Below, in pieces: positions 30,301 to 39,540 of a DNA stretch of 64,000 nucleotides. Position numbers and translations under genes: made by a program. Origin of the DNA: Listeria rocourtiae FSL F6-920 (lineage in GTDB: Bacteria; Bacillota; Bacilli; Lactobacillales; Listeriaceae); NCBI RefSeq assembly GCF_000525975.1, contig NZ_AODK01000030.1, positions 1-64,000 on the forward strand, read 5' to 3'. The notes beneath the pieces are model-generated. The model did not search any database and had not been told where the DNA came from. It saw nothing but the letters and a program-made list of their open reading frames with translations. Each line of letters opens with the position of its first letter. The stretch's first letter is position 1.

Positions 30301-30457
30301 CGATTTTCTCCTTAAAATTTAATCCAGTAGGATAACTCCCAATCGCACCTAGCGAATCTTCCATGATATCAAAATCTGAAATCAGCTCCGATATCACATA
30401 GCGATATTGGCTAAGCTCCCCATTTCGGTTTTGTACCTTTTCTTTCGTCCAAAACAT
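27346..30457 (-). CDS. GH38 alpha-mannosidase (frame-broken)
   Basis: Large glycoside hydrolase of family 38, about 1,036 residues once joined. Zinc ligands are in GHTHIDVAWLWRLKHTREK near residue 255. The catalytic nucleophile Asp is in FLWLPDVFGYSWALPQ near 375. The middle and C-terminal beta domains follow. The frame breaks at a T7 run (28173-28179, plus strand); six bases join YYQEK to MREVTQLESV. No signal peptide, so it acts in the cytoplasm, on imported mannosides or free glycans. Neighbour nanE suggests use of ManNAc-containing or host glycans. A cre-like site lies before the start. Confidence 0.88.
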
Positions 30458-30477
30458 GCTATCACACCTTCCAGTTA

Positions 30478-30491
30478 GTTAAACGCTTTCA
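30478..30491. promoter_or_regulatory. cre-like site upstream of alpha-mannosidase
   Basis: On the minus strand TGAAAGCGTTTAAC, matching 12 of 14 cre positions. It lies 20 bases before the start at 30457, near where a promoter would be, so CcpA binding there would block transcription. Confidence 0.45.
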
Positions 30492-30546
30492 TAAGTGAAA
30501 TATATCATAGAAAACCAACAAGTCAACTAGACAAACTAAAGAAAAA

Positions 30547-30572
30547 GAAATTCGCGTCTCATCACGAATTCC
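30547..30572 (-). terminator. nanE terminator overlapping its stop
   Basis: On the minus strand AATTCG-TG and CG-CGAATT arms enclose the stop codon region and are followed by TTCTTTTTC. Confidence 0.65.
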
Positions 30573-31266
30573 CTTTCAAACTATCAACAAAGCGCGCTGT
30601 AATCAATTGCGGCCTCGTAATTGCACCGCCAACCACAATCGCAAAAACACCAATCTGTTGAATCTGTTTTGCAATTTCTGGTGTCAAAACATTCCCTTCC
30701 GCAATAACGCCAGCCATTCGAATCTCGCGCACCATTTGACGCAAAAGAGCGAAATCATCATCCGCAATTTTTTTCCCGCTCGTCTCTTCCGTATAACCAA
30801 ACAAAGTAGGCGCTACAAAATCAAATCCTAACCGCTCTGCCTCAATCGCTTCCTCCAGTGTAGCAACATCTGCCATAAAAAACTGCTCAGGATACTTCTG
30901 TCTAATTTCAGGAAACAACTCCGAAATCACAGTCCCATCAGGCCTCACTCGACTCGTCCCATCCATCGCTACAATCTCCGCCCCCGATGCGACAATCTCG
31001 TCCACCTCAGTCATTGTTGGCGTAATAAAAACTGGACATGTGCCATAGTTTTTCTTATAAATTCCGATAACCGGTAACTCCACTTCCTCTTTTATCGCTA
31101 CAATATCCACAGCTGTATTCGCCCGAATTCCGACCGCCCCACCTACCTCAGCAGCACGTGCCATTTTAGCCATAATATGTGAACTATGTAGCGGCTCATC
31201 TTCCAAAGCCTGACACGAGACAATCAAACCTTGCGACATTTTTAAAACCTTATTTTCTTCTTTCAT
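30562..31266 (-). CDS. nanE: N-acetylmannosamine-6-phosphate 2-epimerase
   Basis: Converts ManNAc-6-P to GlcNAc-6-P in sialic acid and ManNAc catabolism. 234 residues forming a TIM barrel. Features: GLIVSCQALEDEPLHSS near the N-terminus, the catalytic Lys in PVIGIYKKNY near 83, DGTSRVRPDG near 135 and VVGGAITRP near the end. GGAAGGA precedes ATG 31266. Located upstream of the alpha-mannosidase on the same strand, with a terminator between. No nanA or sugar kinase is in the window. Confidence 0.92.
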   Translation of the reverse strand: MKEENKVLKMSQGLIVSCQALEDEPLHSSHIMAKMARAAEVGGAVGIRANTAVDIVAIKEEVELPVIGIYKKNYGTCPVFITPTMTEVDEIVASGAEIVAMDGTSRVRPDGTVISELFPEIRQKYPEQFFMADVATLEEAIEAERLGFDFVAPTLFGYTEETSGKKIADDDFALLRQMVREIRMAGVIAEGNVLTPEIAKQIQQIGVFAIVVGGAITRPQLITARFVDSLKGNS

Positions 31267-31433
31267 GGCAAAATTCCTTCCAATTTATCATTAAATTCTA
31301 ATTTGATTTATAGCCCTTGGAGTGATAACATTATGATAGCATTAAGTTTAACAATAAAGGTCAATTTATACCACTTATAAATATTACTTAGATAAAATAA
31401 GACGTGTCAACACACAGAAAGATAGGACTAAAT

Positions 31434-32394
31434 ATGGATACAATTCGCTTTCAACCCTTCGAGAAAAAGCCATCCAGATTGATGCATCGACTGCAAATCT
31501 CCTTTGTTATCCTACTAGGCATTATGTTCACACTAGGTGCCTTTGCGATTCACTATTATAACGGTATCCAACAAACATTGAACGGCATTCACGTACCATT
31601 GTCTAAAGATAAAGCCTCGACTAGTACACTAGCAGATGGTCATGCTTTTTCAATTCTGATGATTGGGACAGATGCCCGGGCTGGTGAAACAAATGGACGT
31701 TCTGATTCTATGATTCTCGCGACAATTAATAAAGAAAAAAAATTCCGTCAAAATGCTTAGTATCCCACGAGATACGAAAGTGACCTATGATGACGGCAAT
31801 ATAGGCAAAATTAATGGTAGCTACTCTAAAGGAGGCGCAGAAGGTACTGTAGGTGCTGTAGAGAAACTGATGAATGTTCCCATCGACTACTACGTTACTA
31901 TCAATATGAAAGGCTTCAGTGATCTTGTATCTGCTGTGGGTGGCGTCCGTGTTACGAATGATATTAATCTAACCAACGTTAACAAACGCTTTGTAGAAGG
32001 CAAGATTGATTTGAATGGAAAAGAAGCCTTGCAATACGTTCGAATTCGTCATGAGGACCCCCGCGGAGATTTTGGACGTCAAGATCGACAACGTGATGTC
32101 ATCATGGGCATCAGTAATGAACTAGCCGGCACTTCCTCCATCACTCATTTTAATAAGCTTCTAAAAGCAGTGGGGGATAACTTTACGACAAACCTTGCGA
32201 TGGATGATATCCTAGAAATCGCTACTAGCTACTCCAGCGTAAGAAATGATGTCGACACACTCAAAATGGAGGGCGAAGGTGTCTCCATTTACAGTGAAGC
32301 TTACGGTTTCAATCTCTACTACTACGAACCAGAATCCAAATCAAAAGCTACAGCAACAAAAACTTTCCGTGAACATTTAGGTTTGAAAAACTAA
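31434..32394 (+). CDS. LytR-CpsA-Psr family wall polymer ligase (frame-broken)
   Basis: Attaches teichoic acids or other anionic polymers to peptidoglycan. It has a short cytoplasmic part, one membrane helix (ISFVILLGIMFTLGAFAIHYY) and the LCP domain: ILMIGTDARAGETNGRSDSMIL, then LSIPRDTKV, and RIRHEDPRGDFGRQDRQRDV with the arginines that bind pyrophosphate. The frame breaks at an A8 run (31735-31742). Seven A give INKEKNSVKMLSIPRDT. ATG 31434 is preferred for its nearby GATAGGA; an upstream GTG at 31404 also exists. About 319 residues. Confidence 0.88.
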
Positions 32395-32395
32395 C

Positions 32396-32442
32396 AAAAA
32401 AACAGATGAGGATTGCGATTATGATCCCTATCTGTTTTTTTG
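32396..32442. terminator. Terminator between the LCP gene and FUSC gene
   Basis: AAAAAACAGAT-GAGG pairs with CCT-ATCTGTTTTTTT. Symmetric A and T flanks suggest both convergent genes use it. Confidence 0.85.
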
Positions 32443-32445
32443 TTA

Positions 32446-33285
32446 TCATAATTTAATTTCCGAACTAATTTTCTCAAAAAGTCGATCTAATGTTTGCTCA
32501 TGGAAAGCAATAGCCTCTTTTAAACCAACCTCTGCATCACCTGAAATTGGATGATGATACAAAATTTCCAAATTATGTAGCATCTGCTCTAAATCATGAA
32601 TGAGCGATAACATCGGTTCGGCATCCTCTACTTTCGGTACAAAACTGCTATCATTCACAATCGTCATCCGTTCTTCCTTCAGCACCTGCAAAGCTTTCCA
32701 AGCCACAAGCAAATCATCATGAAGATCTTTTTTACTTTGATACTTCATTCGAATTTTTTCAATGTGCGTTAAACAAGCCTTTGCATGATTGTAAAATACG
32801 CGGTTCATCTCTGTTTTCTTTTTCGGGTAAAGTGAGTAAACAAGGAAACCTATAACCAATCCTATCAATGTATCCAACATCCGATTATTAATGTAAAGAA
32901 CCGGTTCACCTTCCCCTTTTCCAACCAAAACCATGACCGTGATAACTGCCATAACCGGTGTAAACTTCCCAACAAACAAGTAACCCCATAAAACAGCAAT
33001 CGTTGTAGCAATCGGTATCATGAAAAAGTGATGATCTGGAACAATAAAATAGAAGACTACACCAGTTAGCCCACCAACAATCGTCCCTAGAATCCGCTCC
33101 ATACTCGATTTATACGTCGCACCTTTTGTCAATTGTGCGGTAATATAAATCGCATTAAATACATACGTCGGATAAACAATGTACTTTCCCAAAAAAGGAT
33201 ATAAAGCAACACAAATAACTAGACTAATTAACACTTTGGCAACACGAGGATCTAGTGCTAACCGTTCTTTCAACGATGTCTTCAT
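32446..33285 (-). CDS. FUSC/aromatic acid exporter family membrane protein
   Basis: 279 residues. The N-terminal half has four to six hydrophobic segments; the C-terminal half is a soluble helical region starting near NRVFYNHAKACLTHIEKI. This is the layout of the FUSC/ArAE family (fusaric acid or aromatic acid resistance-like). The substrate is unknown. Its start overlaps the stop of the gene before it as ATGA, and the two proteins have a similar plan, so they may form a pair. Confidence 0.75.
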   Translation of the reverse strand: MKTSLKERLALDPRVAKVLISLVICVALYPFLGKYIVYPTYVFNAIYITAQLTKGATYKSSMERILGTIVGGLTGVVFYFIVPDHHFFMIPIATTIAVLWGYLFVGKFTPVMAVITVMVLVGKGEGEPVLYINNRMLDTLIGLVIGFLVYSLYPKKKTEMNRVFYNHAKACLTHIEKIRMKYQSKKDLHDDLLVAWKALQVLKEERMTIVNDSSFVPKVEDAEPMLSLIHDLEQMLHNLEILYHHPISGDAEVGLKEAIAFHEQTLDRLFEKISSEIKL

Positions 33286-34195
33286 GCCACTTTACCCTCA
33301 TTAAGCTTTTGTATACTCTCATGTATCGCGTCGATCCCTTTTGTAAACTCGTTAATATGAAAGCTTAGCACCTTATCCCCATCAATCTCGGTCGCAACAT
33401 CACTCATTCCAAGTTTGCTTAGCTCGTTCTTAACGGTTGCATCCACCCGGTATTCTCCCAATTCCGAAATCGTTAACAAACTAAAGTAAGCCTGAACATA
33501 AAACGTCAATGTTTTTTGATAAATTTCCACATGTACAGGATTTTTTTTTACGTCCCTGCGCATACTCATGAATCAACATCTGCGACTGCAAAAAAATGCC
33601 ATACAGCGGTTTTGATCGCCCTGGTTCCTTTTTTAATAAAATATTTTGTAACTCTTTTTGGAGTAGTGATACTGTTTGTCCCATCATTATCTGAATCGAC
33701 TTCTCAATCGGAATGTGCACAAATCGTACAATAAAGCGTACTACGAAAAAAAAGAGGCGATACATCAACTAACGCGATAAGCAACACAGCCCAATAAGGT
33801 ATACCCATATCTGACGTATCAAGAAAAAATAGAGCTGTCCCAACCGCCATCGTTATTACCATGTATTTTTGCGGCATGATAAAATTAATTACTAAAAGTG
33901 CGGTAGCCATGACCACGAAATAAACATACACACTATTATCAAAAAATGTTGATGAAAAGCCTACAATCATACAGGCTACGATGAACATTAAGCCTATTTT
34001 CGATATCGCTTTTTTTGTGAAACCACTCGTTGATTGAAGCGAGATAATCCCCATCAGCAGGGCAATTGGTAATAAGCCTATCAGCTGCGGCAGAATCAAT
34101 GTGTGGAAACCGACACAAATAATCGCAAAAATAAAGACTTGTAACATATGTATTAAACCCTTCATTCCGACTTTTGCTAAAACTAGTTTTTTCAT
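33282..34195 (-). CDS. Second FUSC-like membrane protein (frame-broken twice)
   Basis: About 304 residues after joining three frames. The N-terminal part (MKKLVLAKVGMKGLIHML) has several membrane helices; the remainder is soluble and helical, ending HINEFTKGIDAIHESIQ. Breaks lie at an A8 run (33746-33753) and a T9 run (33541-33549). One base fewer in each yields FFVVRFIVRF and GRKKNPVHVEIYQ. It belongs to the same general family as the following gene and is translationally coupled to it. Function unknown. Confidence 0.72.
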
Positions 34196-34318
34196 TCTAT
34201 ATTCTCCCCTCGTTTAATTTAATTTTATTTATAACTTTTTAATATTTTGATGTATTCGAATAGCTGTTTGTATATACCCTTATTTAGCAGCGAATAGGCA
34301 TTTGTTTGAGACAAAATA

Positions 34319-34352
34319 AAAAGGCCGCGTATCACTTCCACGCCAAGCCCTC
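34319..34352 (-). terminator. Terminator after the Ktr/Trk gene
   Basis: On the minus strand GGC-GGCGT pairs with ACGC-GCC around GGAAGTGAT, followed by TTTTTA. It is 6 bases past the stop at 34358. Confidence 0.75.
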
Positions 34353-34357
34353 TCACC

Positions 34358-35017
34358 CTATTGAATTTGTTCCTGTAAACGTTCAATATCATCGTCACTA
34401 CCAATCACAATGAGAACATCACTAGACTGCAATACGTCCGTTGCTTCCGGTGTAATAATCATCTGCTTATCACGCTTAATTCCAACAATATTCACACCAA
34501 ATGAATTCCTGAAATCTAGTTCGTGTATGCTTTTACCAAGAAACTTGCGATTTGAAACGGAAATCTCAACCAAGCTATACTCATCCGATAGCTCCAAATA
34601 ATCCAACATATTTTTAGAGACGATATAATGCGCAATTCGGCGCCCCATATCGCGTTCAGGATGTACGACACGATCTGCCCCAATTTTATCAAGCAATTTC
34701 GCGTGCTTATCATTCGTTGCTTTAGCCGTGACATACTTCACTCCCATCTCTTTTAAAATAAGCGTTGTCAAGATACTTGACTGAATATCCTCACCAATCG
34801 ACACAATCACGTGTTCAAAATTCCGAATCCCAAGTTGACGCAGCGCATTCTCATCCGTGGAGTTACAAATAACCGCATGCGTTGCAATCGATATAAATTC
34901 GTTAACCCGTTCCTCGCTTGAATCAATTGCTAGCACTTCCATTCCTTGCTCGACAAGCGACTTACAAATACTACCGCCGAAGCGGCCTAATCCAATAACT
35001 GCAAATCCTTTTTTCAT
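34358..35017 (-). CDS. Potassium uptake regulatory subunit (KtrA/KtrC type)
   Basis: 219-residue cytoplasmic gating subunit of a Ktr potassium channel. The RCK_N domain carries the nucleotide-binding GLGRFGGSICKSL motif near residue 9 and a conserved acidic residue after the second strand (VLAIDSSEERV). The RCK_C domain (about 140-219) starts LVEISVSNRKFLGKSI and may bind c-di-AMP in this family. The membrane subunit (KtrB/D) is not in the window. It lies 17 bases after liaR and could be co-transcribed with it. Confidence 0.88.
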   Translation of the reverse strand: MKKGFAVIGLGRFGGSICKSLVEQGMEVLAIDSSEERVNEFISIATHAVICNSTDENALRQLGIRNFEHVIVSIGEDIQSSILTTLILKEMGVKYVTAKATNDKHAKLLDKIGADRVVHPERDMGRRIAHYIVSKNMLDYLELSDEYSLVEISVSNRKFLGKSIHELDFRNSFGVNIVGIKRDKQMIITPEATDVLQSSDVLIVIGSDDDIERLQEQIQ

Positions 35018-35034
35018 CGCAAAAATTCGCCCCT

Positions 35035-35673
35035 TTACTCTTTATCAACAAGGTCGTGTTTAAACGCATAAATCGCCGCTTGCGTACGATCCTGCACATC
35101 CAGCTTCGATAAAATATTACTCACATGTGTCTTCACCGTTTTTAGCGTAATAAAAAGTTCATCTGCAATTTCCTGATTCGATTTACCTTCTGCAATCAAT
35201 AGTAAAATCTCGTTTTCTCGATTCGTCAAATCATCGTGCAAATTCTTCTCTGGTTTTGCCGTCAAACGCTGCATCATTTTTCCGGTTACTTCTGGCTCTA
35301 AGACAGAATCCCCACCATATGTAGCACGAATAGCATCTGCAATCTCGCCCGCCGTCGATGTTTTCAACATATAACTCGATGCACCCGCCTCAAGCGCTGG
35401 ATACACTTTCTCATCATCAATAAAACTCGTCACAATGATAATTTTCGCCGTTTTCCATTGACGCATAATCTCCTGTGTCGCCTCGATGCCGTCCATTTCA
35501 TCCATCACTAAGTCCATCAAAATGATATCCGGACGTAATTCCATCGCCAGCTGGACGCCTTCCCGGCCATTCTCTGCCTCGCCAACGACTTCCATATCAT
35601 CCTGAACCGAAAGATACGCGGAAACACCGATTCGCACCATTTCGTGATCATCTACAAGTAAAACTTTTATCAT
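35035..35673 (-). CDS. liaR: Response regulator LiaR
   Basis: NarL/FixJ-type response regulator, 212 residues. Receiver domain: [11 protein letters not shown] (acidic pocket), phospho-acceptor Asp in [14 protein letters not shown] near 55, VTSFIDD and the Lys in [10 protein letters not shown]. The C-terminal LuxR-type helix-turn-helix has [25 protein letters not shown] (here cited as two overlapping motifs). The gene order liaF-liaS-liaR identifies it as the regulator of the cell-envelope stress system. The start overlaps the liaS stop (ATGA). Confidence 0.92.
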   Translation of the reverse strand: MIKVLLVDDHEMVRIGVSAYLSVQDDMEVVGEAENGREGVQLAMELRPDIILMDLVMDEMDGIEATQEIMRQWKTAKIIIVTSFIDDEKVYPALEAGASSYMLKTSTAGEIADAIRATYGGDSVLEPEVTGKMMQRLTAKPEKNLHDDLTNRENEILLLIAEGKSNQEIADELFITLKTVKTHVSNILSKLDVQDRTQAAIYAFKHDLVDKE

Positions 35674-36726
35674 TCGCCGTCCACATCCTTTTTCTTCACC
35701 AGTGGAATCTTGATTTCCACACTCGTTCCCTTTTTAGGAAAACTAATGATTTTAATCGAGCCGCCAAATTCAGCCACCCGCTCACGCATATTTTGCAAAC
35801 CATACGACCCAGTCTGCGGTTTATTCATATCAAATCCAATTCCATCATCGACTACTTTTAAAACGACCAAATTATCAATCACAATCATCCGAACTTCCAA
35901 TAGGTTCGCCTTTGAGTGACGCAACGTATTAGATAGCAATTCCTGCACAATTCGGAATAAATGATCCTCGATACCTTTTTGGAACGAAATATCTTCAATC
36001 TGCCATTCAACCTGAATCGGTAACTTCGTCGTCAATTCCTTCAGCAATAACTCAATTCCATTTTTCAACGACTTTCCTTCTAATTGAGTTGGACGTAAAT
36101 GCAACAGTAAGGCGCGCATTTCCGACTGCGATTCATTCACAATCGACTCGACCATTCGCAACTGCTTTTGCATCGTCGGCGTTGCATTCTTCTCACTTTG
36201 TTCATTGAGTGCCGACAAAAGCATCATCGCCGCGAAAAGTTGCTGACTCACAGAATCATGCAATTCCCGCGCAATCCGGTGTCGCTCCTCCGCCAAAATA
36301 GCCTCTTTCGATTGCCCGGTTGTCTCCGCACGCTCATTCGCGATTTCCTGTGTCATCATCGTCTGTGCCTTCATTTTGTAACGTAATCGCTCAATCTGTT
36401 TGTACACCTGCTGAATCTCTGCATAAACTTCCTCTTCATCGGCTGGCTTCTTCTCCAATTCTCCTTGCTCCAAAAGCCGTAGTGAAAAATCAATTGCCTC
36501 GAATTTTCGCTTAATAATGTAACCAATCACCGCTCCGACAATGAGTCCGACCGAAACAGCCATCAATACAATAAACACAATAAAGGGTAAGTAAAAAAAT
36601 CTTTTTACCAATCAGAAGGTCATACCATGAAATGTTGCTACTCGATTGATAAATTACTGTCGTTCCAAGCGTTGCAATCAATAACAAAACAGTTGTAGTC
36701 GCCATCGAAGCACGTGTAAAGGTCAT
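35670..36726 (-). CDS. liaS: Sensor histidine kinase LiaS (frame-broken)
   Basis: Intramembrane-sensing kinase with two N-terminal helices. A HAMP-like linker leads to the HisKA_3 motif [17 protein letters not shown] (phospho-His) and the ATPase domain with [17 protein letters not shown] and [12 protein letters not shown]. The N-terminus ([21 protein letters not shown]) lies in another frame. An A7 run at 36593-36599 needs one base fewer to give [17 protein letters not shown]. About 351 residues, the usual size. Couples LiaF to LiaR. Confidence 0.9.
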
Positions 36727-37436
36727 AGTCTAATCACCTCTAAATCACCAAGCACGACAGACGTAATGATTTTCACCTTACGTGGTGCCATTTCATAGTT
36801 ATCCGAATAAAGCTTAATTGTGTCATTTTGTATGATTGTACTTTTTTTATCATATTGTAAATGCCCGAAAATCGCTGAGTGTTCCAGACAAATTCCTAAA
36901 TCAAACGGTACTAACAAGCGAATCTTGCCCGAAAAGCTCCGAATCAACACAACACTCTCACCCGTAGGTAATACTGTGTTCCCAAGATCGATAATTGTGT
37001 CACCGATTCCTGTTTGAATGTTGATATCATCCCATTCATATACCACATCTAGCACCCGCTGATTACCAAACCACTGATTGCGAATAAACGTGTTACGCGG
37101 ATTCAAGTTTTCCGCCGTTTCCTTCGTCTTTACCATTAACAACTGTGGCGCACGCTTACGGCTCACATAATAATATACTGCAAAAATCCCGGCGACGACC
37201 AAACCGATTTTAAACGTTGCCGTCAAAAGCACTGAAATTAAAATAAATACTGCCGCAATAAAGAGCCTTGTCCGAGCTTTCTTTTTCGGGACTCCTTCTT
37301 TGCGCGATGTAAATAAAAAGCAAATACCAATCGCAAACAGAACGAGTAATTCCCACCTGAAGAGCATTTCAAATGCGATACCCACTGCGATTAAAACTAA
37401 GAATAAGAAAATAAACGAACCTTCTAATTTTTTCAT
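36723..37436 (-). CDS. liaF: Lia system inhibitor LiaF
   Basis: 237-residue membrane protein that holds LiaS inactive without stress. The N-terminal half has about four hydrophobic segments; the C-terminal half is the conserved cell-wall-active antibiotics response domain (NQWFGNQRVLDVVYEWDD, DTIIDLGNTVLP). First gene of liaFSR; the stop overlaps the liaS start. GGGGG-type site upstream. No LiaR box was identified in the 140 bases upstream. Confidence 0.9.
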   Translation of the reverse strand: MKKLEGSFIFLFLVLIAVGIAFEMLFRWELLVLFAIGICFLFTSRKEGVPKKKARTRLFIAAVFILISVLLTATFKIGLVVAGIFAVYYYVSRKRAPQLLMVKTKETAENLNPRNTFIRNQWFGNQRVLDVVYEWDDINIQTGIGDTIIDLGNTVLPTGESVVLIRSFSGKIRLLVPFDLGICLEHSAIFGHLQYDKKSTIIQNDTIKLYSDNYEMAPRKVKIITSVVLGDLEVIRL

Positions 37437-37580
37437 CTGAATACACCCCCTTTGTTGTCAAATTTTGAGCTAGACTCAAGCGAACGGGTAACTAGAATAT
37501 TAACTTTCTGTCCCCATTATAAACAGCCCAGCCCAATCATAACAGCCGCTGTAGCTCGAACTGTCTCTCCATCTTAAGTC

Positions 37581-38462
37581 TTATTTTTCGGTATCATCCT
37601 CCGTCAGGTAAGTAAAACCGTCCTCTTGCTTGATACGGCGCTCTTTCATTAAGCTCCCTAGCGCTCGCTTAAATTGCGCCTTACTAACACCAAATTTAGC
37701 ACGAATGGCATCCGGATCAGATTTATCGGAAAAAGCCATCTTACCACCAACACTTCGTAAATACGTCAAAATCATTTCCGCATCATCGCCTAGCACTTCA
37801 TGAACCCTTCCACGCAAAGACAAATTCAATGTCCCGTCAGGCTTAACAGCAATCACGCGGGCATCCAAATTCTGCCCAAGACGCGGTTCTGATGTCCGCT
37901 CTGTCTCATGAATAAAGCCAATATGAGCCTCTTCCGTAATCACAAACGTTCCAACTTTCAATAAGCGATAAACCGTTCCTGTCACATTTTTGTTAAACAT
38001 ATCTTGCGTTGCCTTTGTCGAAATCGCTTTAAAATCATGTTCCTCACCGAGCACACCCCAAATCCGTTCCTTCTCATCCACCCGCAACATAATCATCAAA
38101 CGGTCGTTCTTTTTCGGCCACAGATGGTTCAGCGCCGGCATGTCATCCATCGAAACAACGACATCTTTTGGAATTCCGATATCCACAAATACACCTAAAT
38201 CCTTACGTACATCCGTCACCGTACCCCAAGCAAACTTCCCAACTTGCACTTTGGGGATAATTGTTGTCGCCACAACCTCATGATCATAATCACGATAAAT
38301 AAATACCGTTTCCGTATCCCCAACCGCCAAATCTAAATTAGACGCGTTCGTAAGCGGCAACTTCACTTCCACGCCACGTTTTTCAAGCATAAAGTATTCT
38401 TCCTCTTTTGCAATAACGGCCATCACTTGCACCGTCCCAATCATATTTATCAACTTTTCCAC
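37581..38462 (-). CDS. cvfB: S1-domain RNA-binding virulence regulator CvfB (YitL)
   Basis: About 290 residues with tandem S1-type OB folds and a C-terminal winged helix, as in CvfB/YitL. Conserved text: WGTVTDVRKDLGVFVDIG, FVITEEAHIGFIHETERT and the late GVSKAQFKRALGSLMKE. RNA binding is expected; a precise role in this organism is not. Start is unsettled between GTG 38462 and ATG 38444 (MIGTVQVMAVI); the latter fits homologues, though its GGGGTGG site is rather far. Confidence 0.88.
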   Translation of the reverse strand: MEKLINMIGTVQVMAVIAKEEEYFMLEKRGVEVKLPLTNASNLDLAVGDTETVFIYRDYDHEVVATTIIPKVQVGKFAWGTVTDVRKDLGVFVDIGIPKDVVVSMDDMPALNHLWPKKNDRLMIMLRVDEKERIWGVLGEEHDFKAISTKATQDMFNKNVTGTVYRLLKVGTFVITEEAHIGFIHETERTSEPRLGQNLDARVIAVKPDGTLNLSLRGRVHEVLGDDAEMILTYLRSVGGKMAFSDKSDPDAIRAKFGVSKAQFKRALGSLMKERRIKQEDGFTYLTEDDTEK

Positions 38463-38519
38463 CCCATTAGTTATTCTGTTCCTATTATAGCTTAAATCAA
38501 GAAGTCGGTACAGCCCCAG

Positions 38520-38546
38520 AAAAAAACCGAACCATCACTAGTTCGG
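38520..38546 (-). terminator. cutC terminator
   Basis: CCGAAC and GTTCGG arms around TAGTGATG, with a T7 tail on the minus strand, 10 bases past the cutC stop. Confidence 0.88.
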
Positions 38547-38556
38547 CCTCCCCCTT

Positions 38557-39249
38557 TTATTTTATCGCTTCCTGCAACGCCTGAATCTTCGCAGCATCCA
38601 ACCCTTTACTGAAATCACCGTCAATACGCGCACCACCACCAACATGGTATTGCGTGTTCCGAAGCGTTTCGTGTAACAAAGCAATGTTACCCGGCGTTAC
38701 ACCACTCCCCACCAAAATCTCAAAAGAAGTCATGTCCGCTTGGCTGTCCAAAACCCACTTTTTCAAGCGATCAATCGTATCTGTCGCCTTATCTCCACCA
38801 CCTGACGTCAAAACTTGTGTAATATTATTTCCATACTCACGAAGAACCGCGTAAGCCTTATCAATATCTTGTGCACTCTCAATTGCTCGGTGGAAAGTCA
38901 AATCCATATCACCTTTCCAATCAATCACATTCTCCAATAAATCACGATCAATCTGCCCCGATTTCGTTAACGCCCCAAAAACAATCCCATGCGCGCCAAG
39001 TTCATTTGCCATCAAAATATCTTCCTGCATAATGGCAATATCGTATTCATCATAATGAAAAGAATGGCTATGAGGACGTATCATGACCATCGCGGGAACT
39101 CTAATATCCTGCGTAATCTGTTTAATAACTCCATAACTAGGCGTTAAACCACCTTCACTAATAGCTGAAACAACCTCTAACCGATCCACACCAAAATGCT
39201 CCGCTTCCGATGCTTCACGTATATTCTCAACAATAACCTCAAGTACCAT
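38557..39249 (-). CDS. cutC: CutC family protein
   Basis: TIM-barrel protein historically linked to copper homeostasis; the molecular role is still uncertain. Conserved motifs: DRLEVVSAISEGGLTPSYG near the N-terminus, MIRPHSHSFHYD near 60, LTFHRAIE near 125 and LTSGGGDKA near 155. ATG 39249 is chosen because GGAG lies 8 bases before it; the GTG at 39258 overlaps that site. 230 residues, normal size. Confidence 0.88.
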   Translation of the reverse strand: MVLEVIVENIREASEAEHFGVDRLEVVSAISEGGLTPSYGVIKQITQDIRVPAMVMIRPHSHSFHYDEYDIAIMQEDILMANELGAHGIVFGALTKSGQIDRDLLENVIDWKGDMDLTFHRAIESAQDIDKAYAVLREYGNNITQVLTSGGGDKATDTIDRLKKWVLDSQADMTSFEILVGSGVTPGNIALLHETLRNTQYHVGGGARIDGDFSKGLDAAKIQALQEAIK

Positions 39250-39319
39250 AATCTTCACTCCTTCACCTACTATAACTATGTACTATTTTATCTTAAATTC
39301 CTTCGAAAAGAAATGAAAA

Positions 39320-39343
39320 GCACTGTCCCATAGAACAATGCCC
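39320..39343 (-). repeat. 24-bp direct repeat, left copy (terminator-like)
   Basis: Identical to 39508-39531. On the minus strand it can fold as GCATTGTTC/GGACAGTGC with two G-T pairs and a TATG loop, followed by TTTTC. It therefore looks like a crr transcript terminator. The two copies bracket a family B repeat element. Confidence 0.8.
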
Positions 39344-39507
39344 AGACTGTAGAAAAACTGCTTCACATGATTTCCCGCCAAACCTCAGCGTGTCGACAAA
39401 TGCTTAGTTTCTAGGCAAAAGCGAGTACCGGCGCGGAGCGTACTTGGGTACGTGAGCACTGGAACGGAGTTTTTAACGACAAAAATGAGTGTTTGTCGAC
39501 ACGCTGA
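39343..39507. repeat. Interspersed repeat family B, complete copy
   Basis: About 165 bases. The left end has CAGACTGTAGAAAAACT, then the arm CTCAGCGTGTCGACAAA (39384-39400), a middle with GCGAGTACCGG-type tracts, and the right arm TTTGTCGACACGCTGAG (39492-39508). The arms form a 17-base stem. A related copy is at 52134-52280 and a partial one at 7030-7089. No open reading frame and no transposase, so non-autonomous or structural. Confidence 0.8.
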
Positions 39508-39531
39508 GCACTGTCCCATAGAACAATGCCC
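39508..39531 (-). repeat. 24-bp direct repeat, right copy (crr terminator)
   Basis: Same 24 bases as 39320-39343, 10 bases past the crr stop. Probably the original crr terminator hairpin; its natural T tail now appears only beside the left copy. Confidence 0.75.
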
Positions 39532-39540
39532 TTCCTATTA

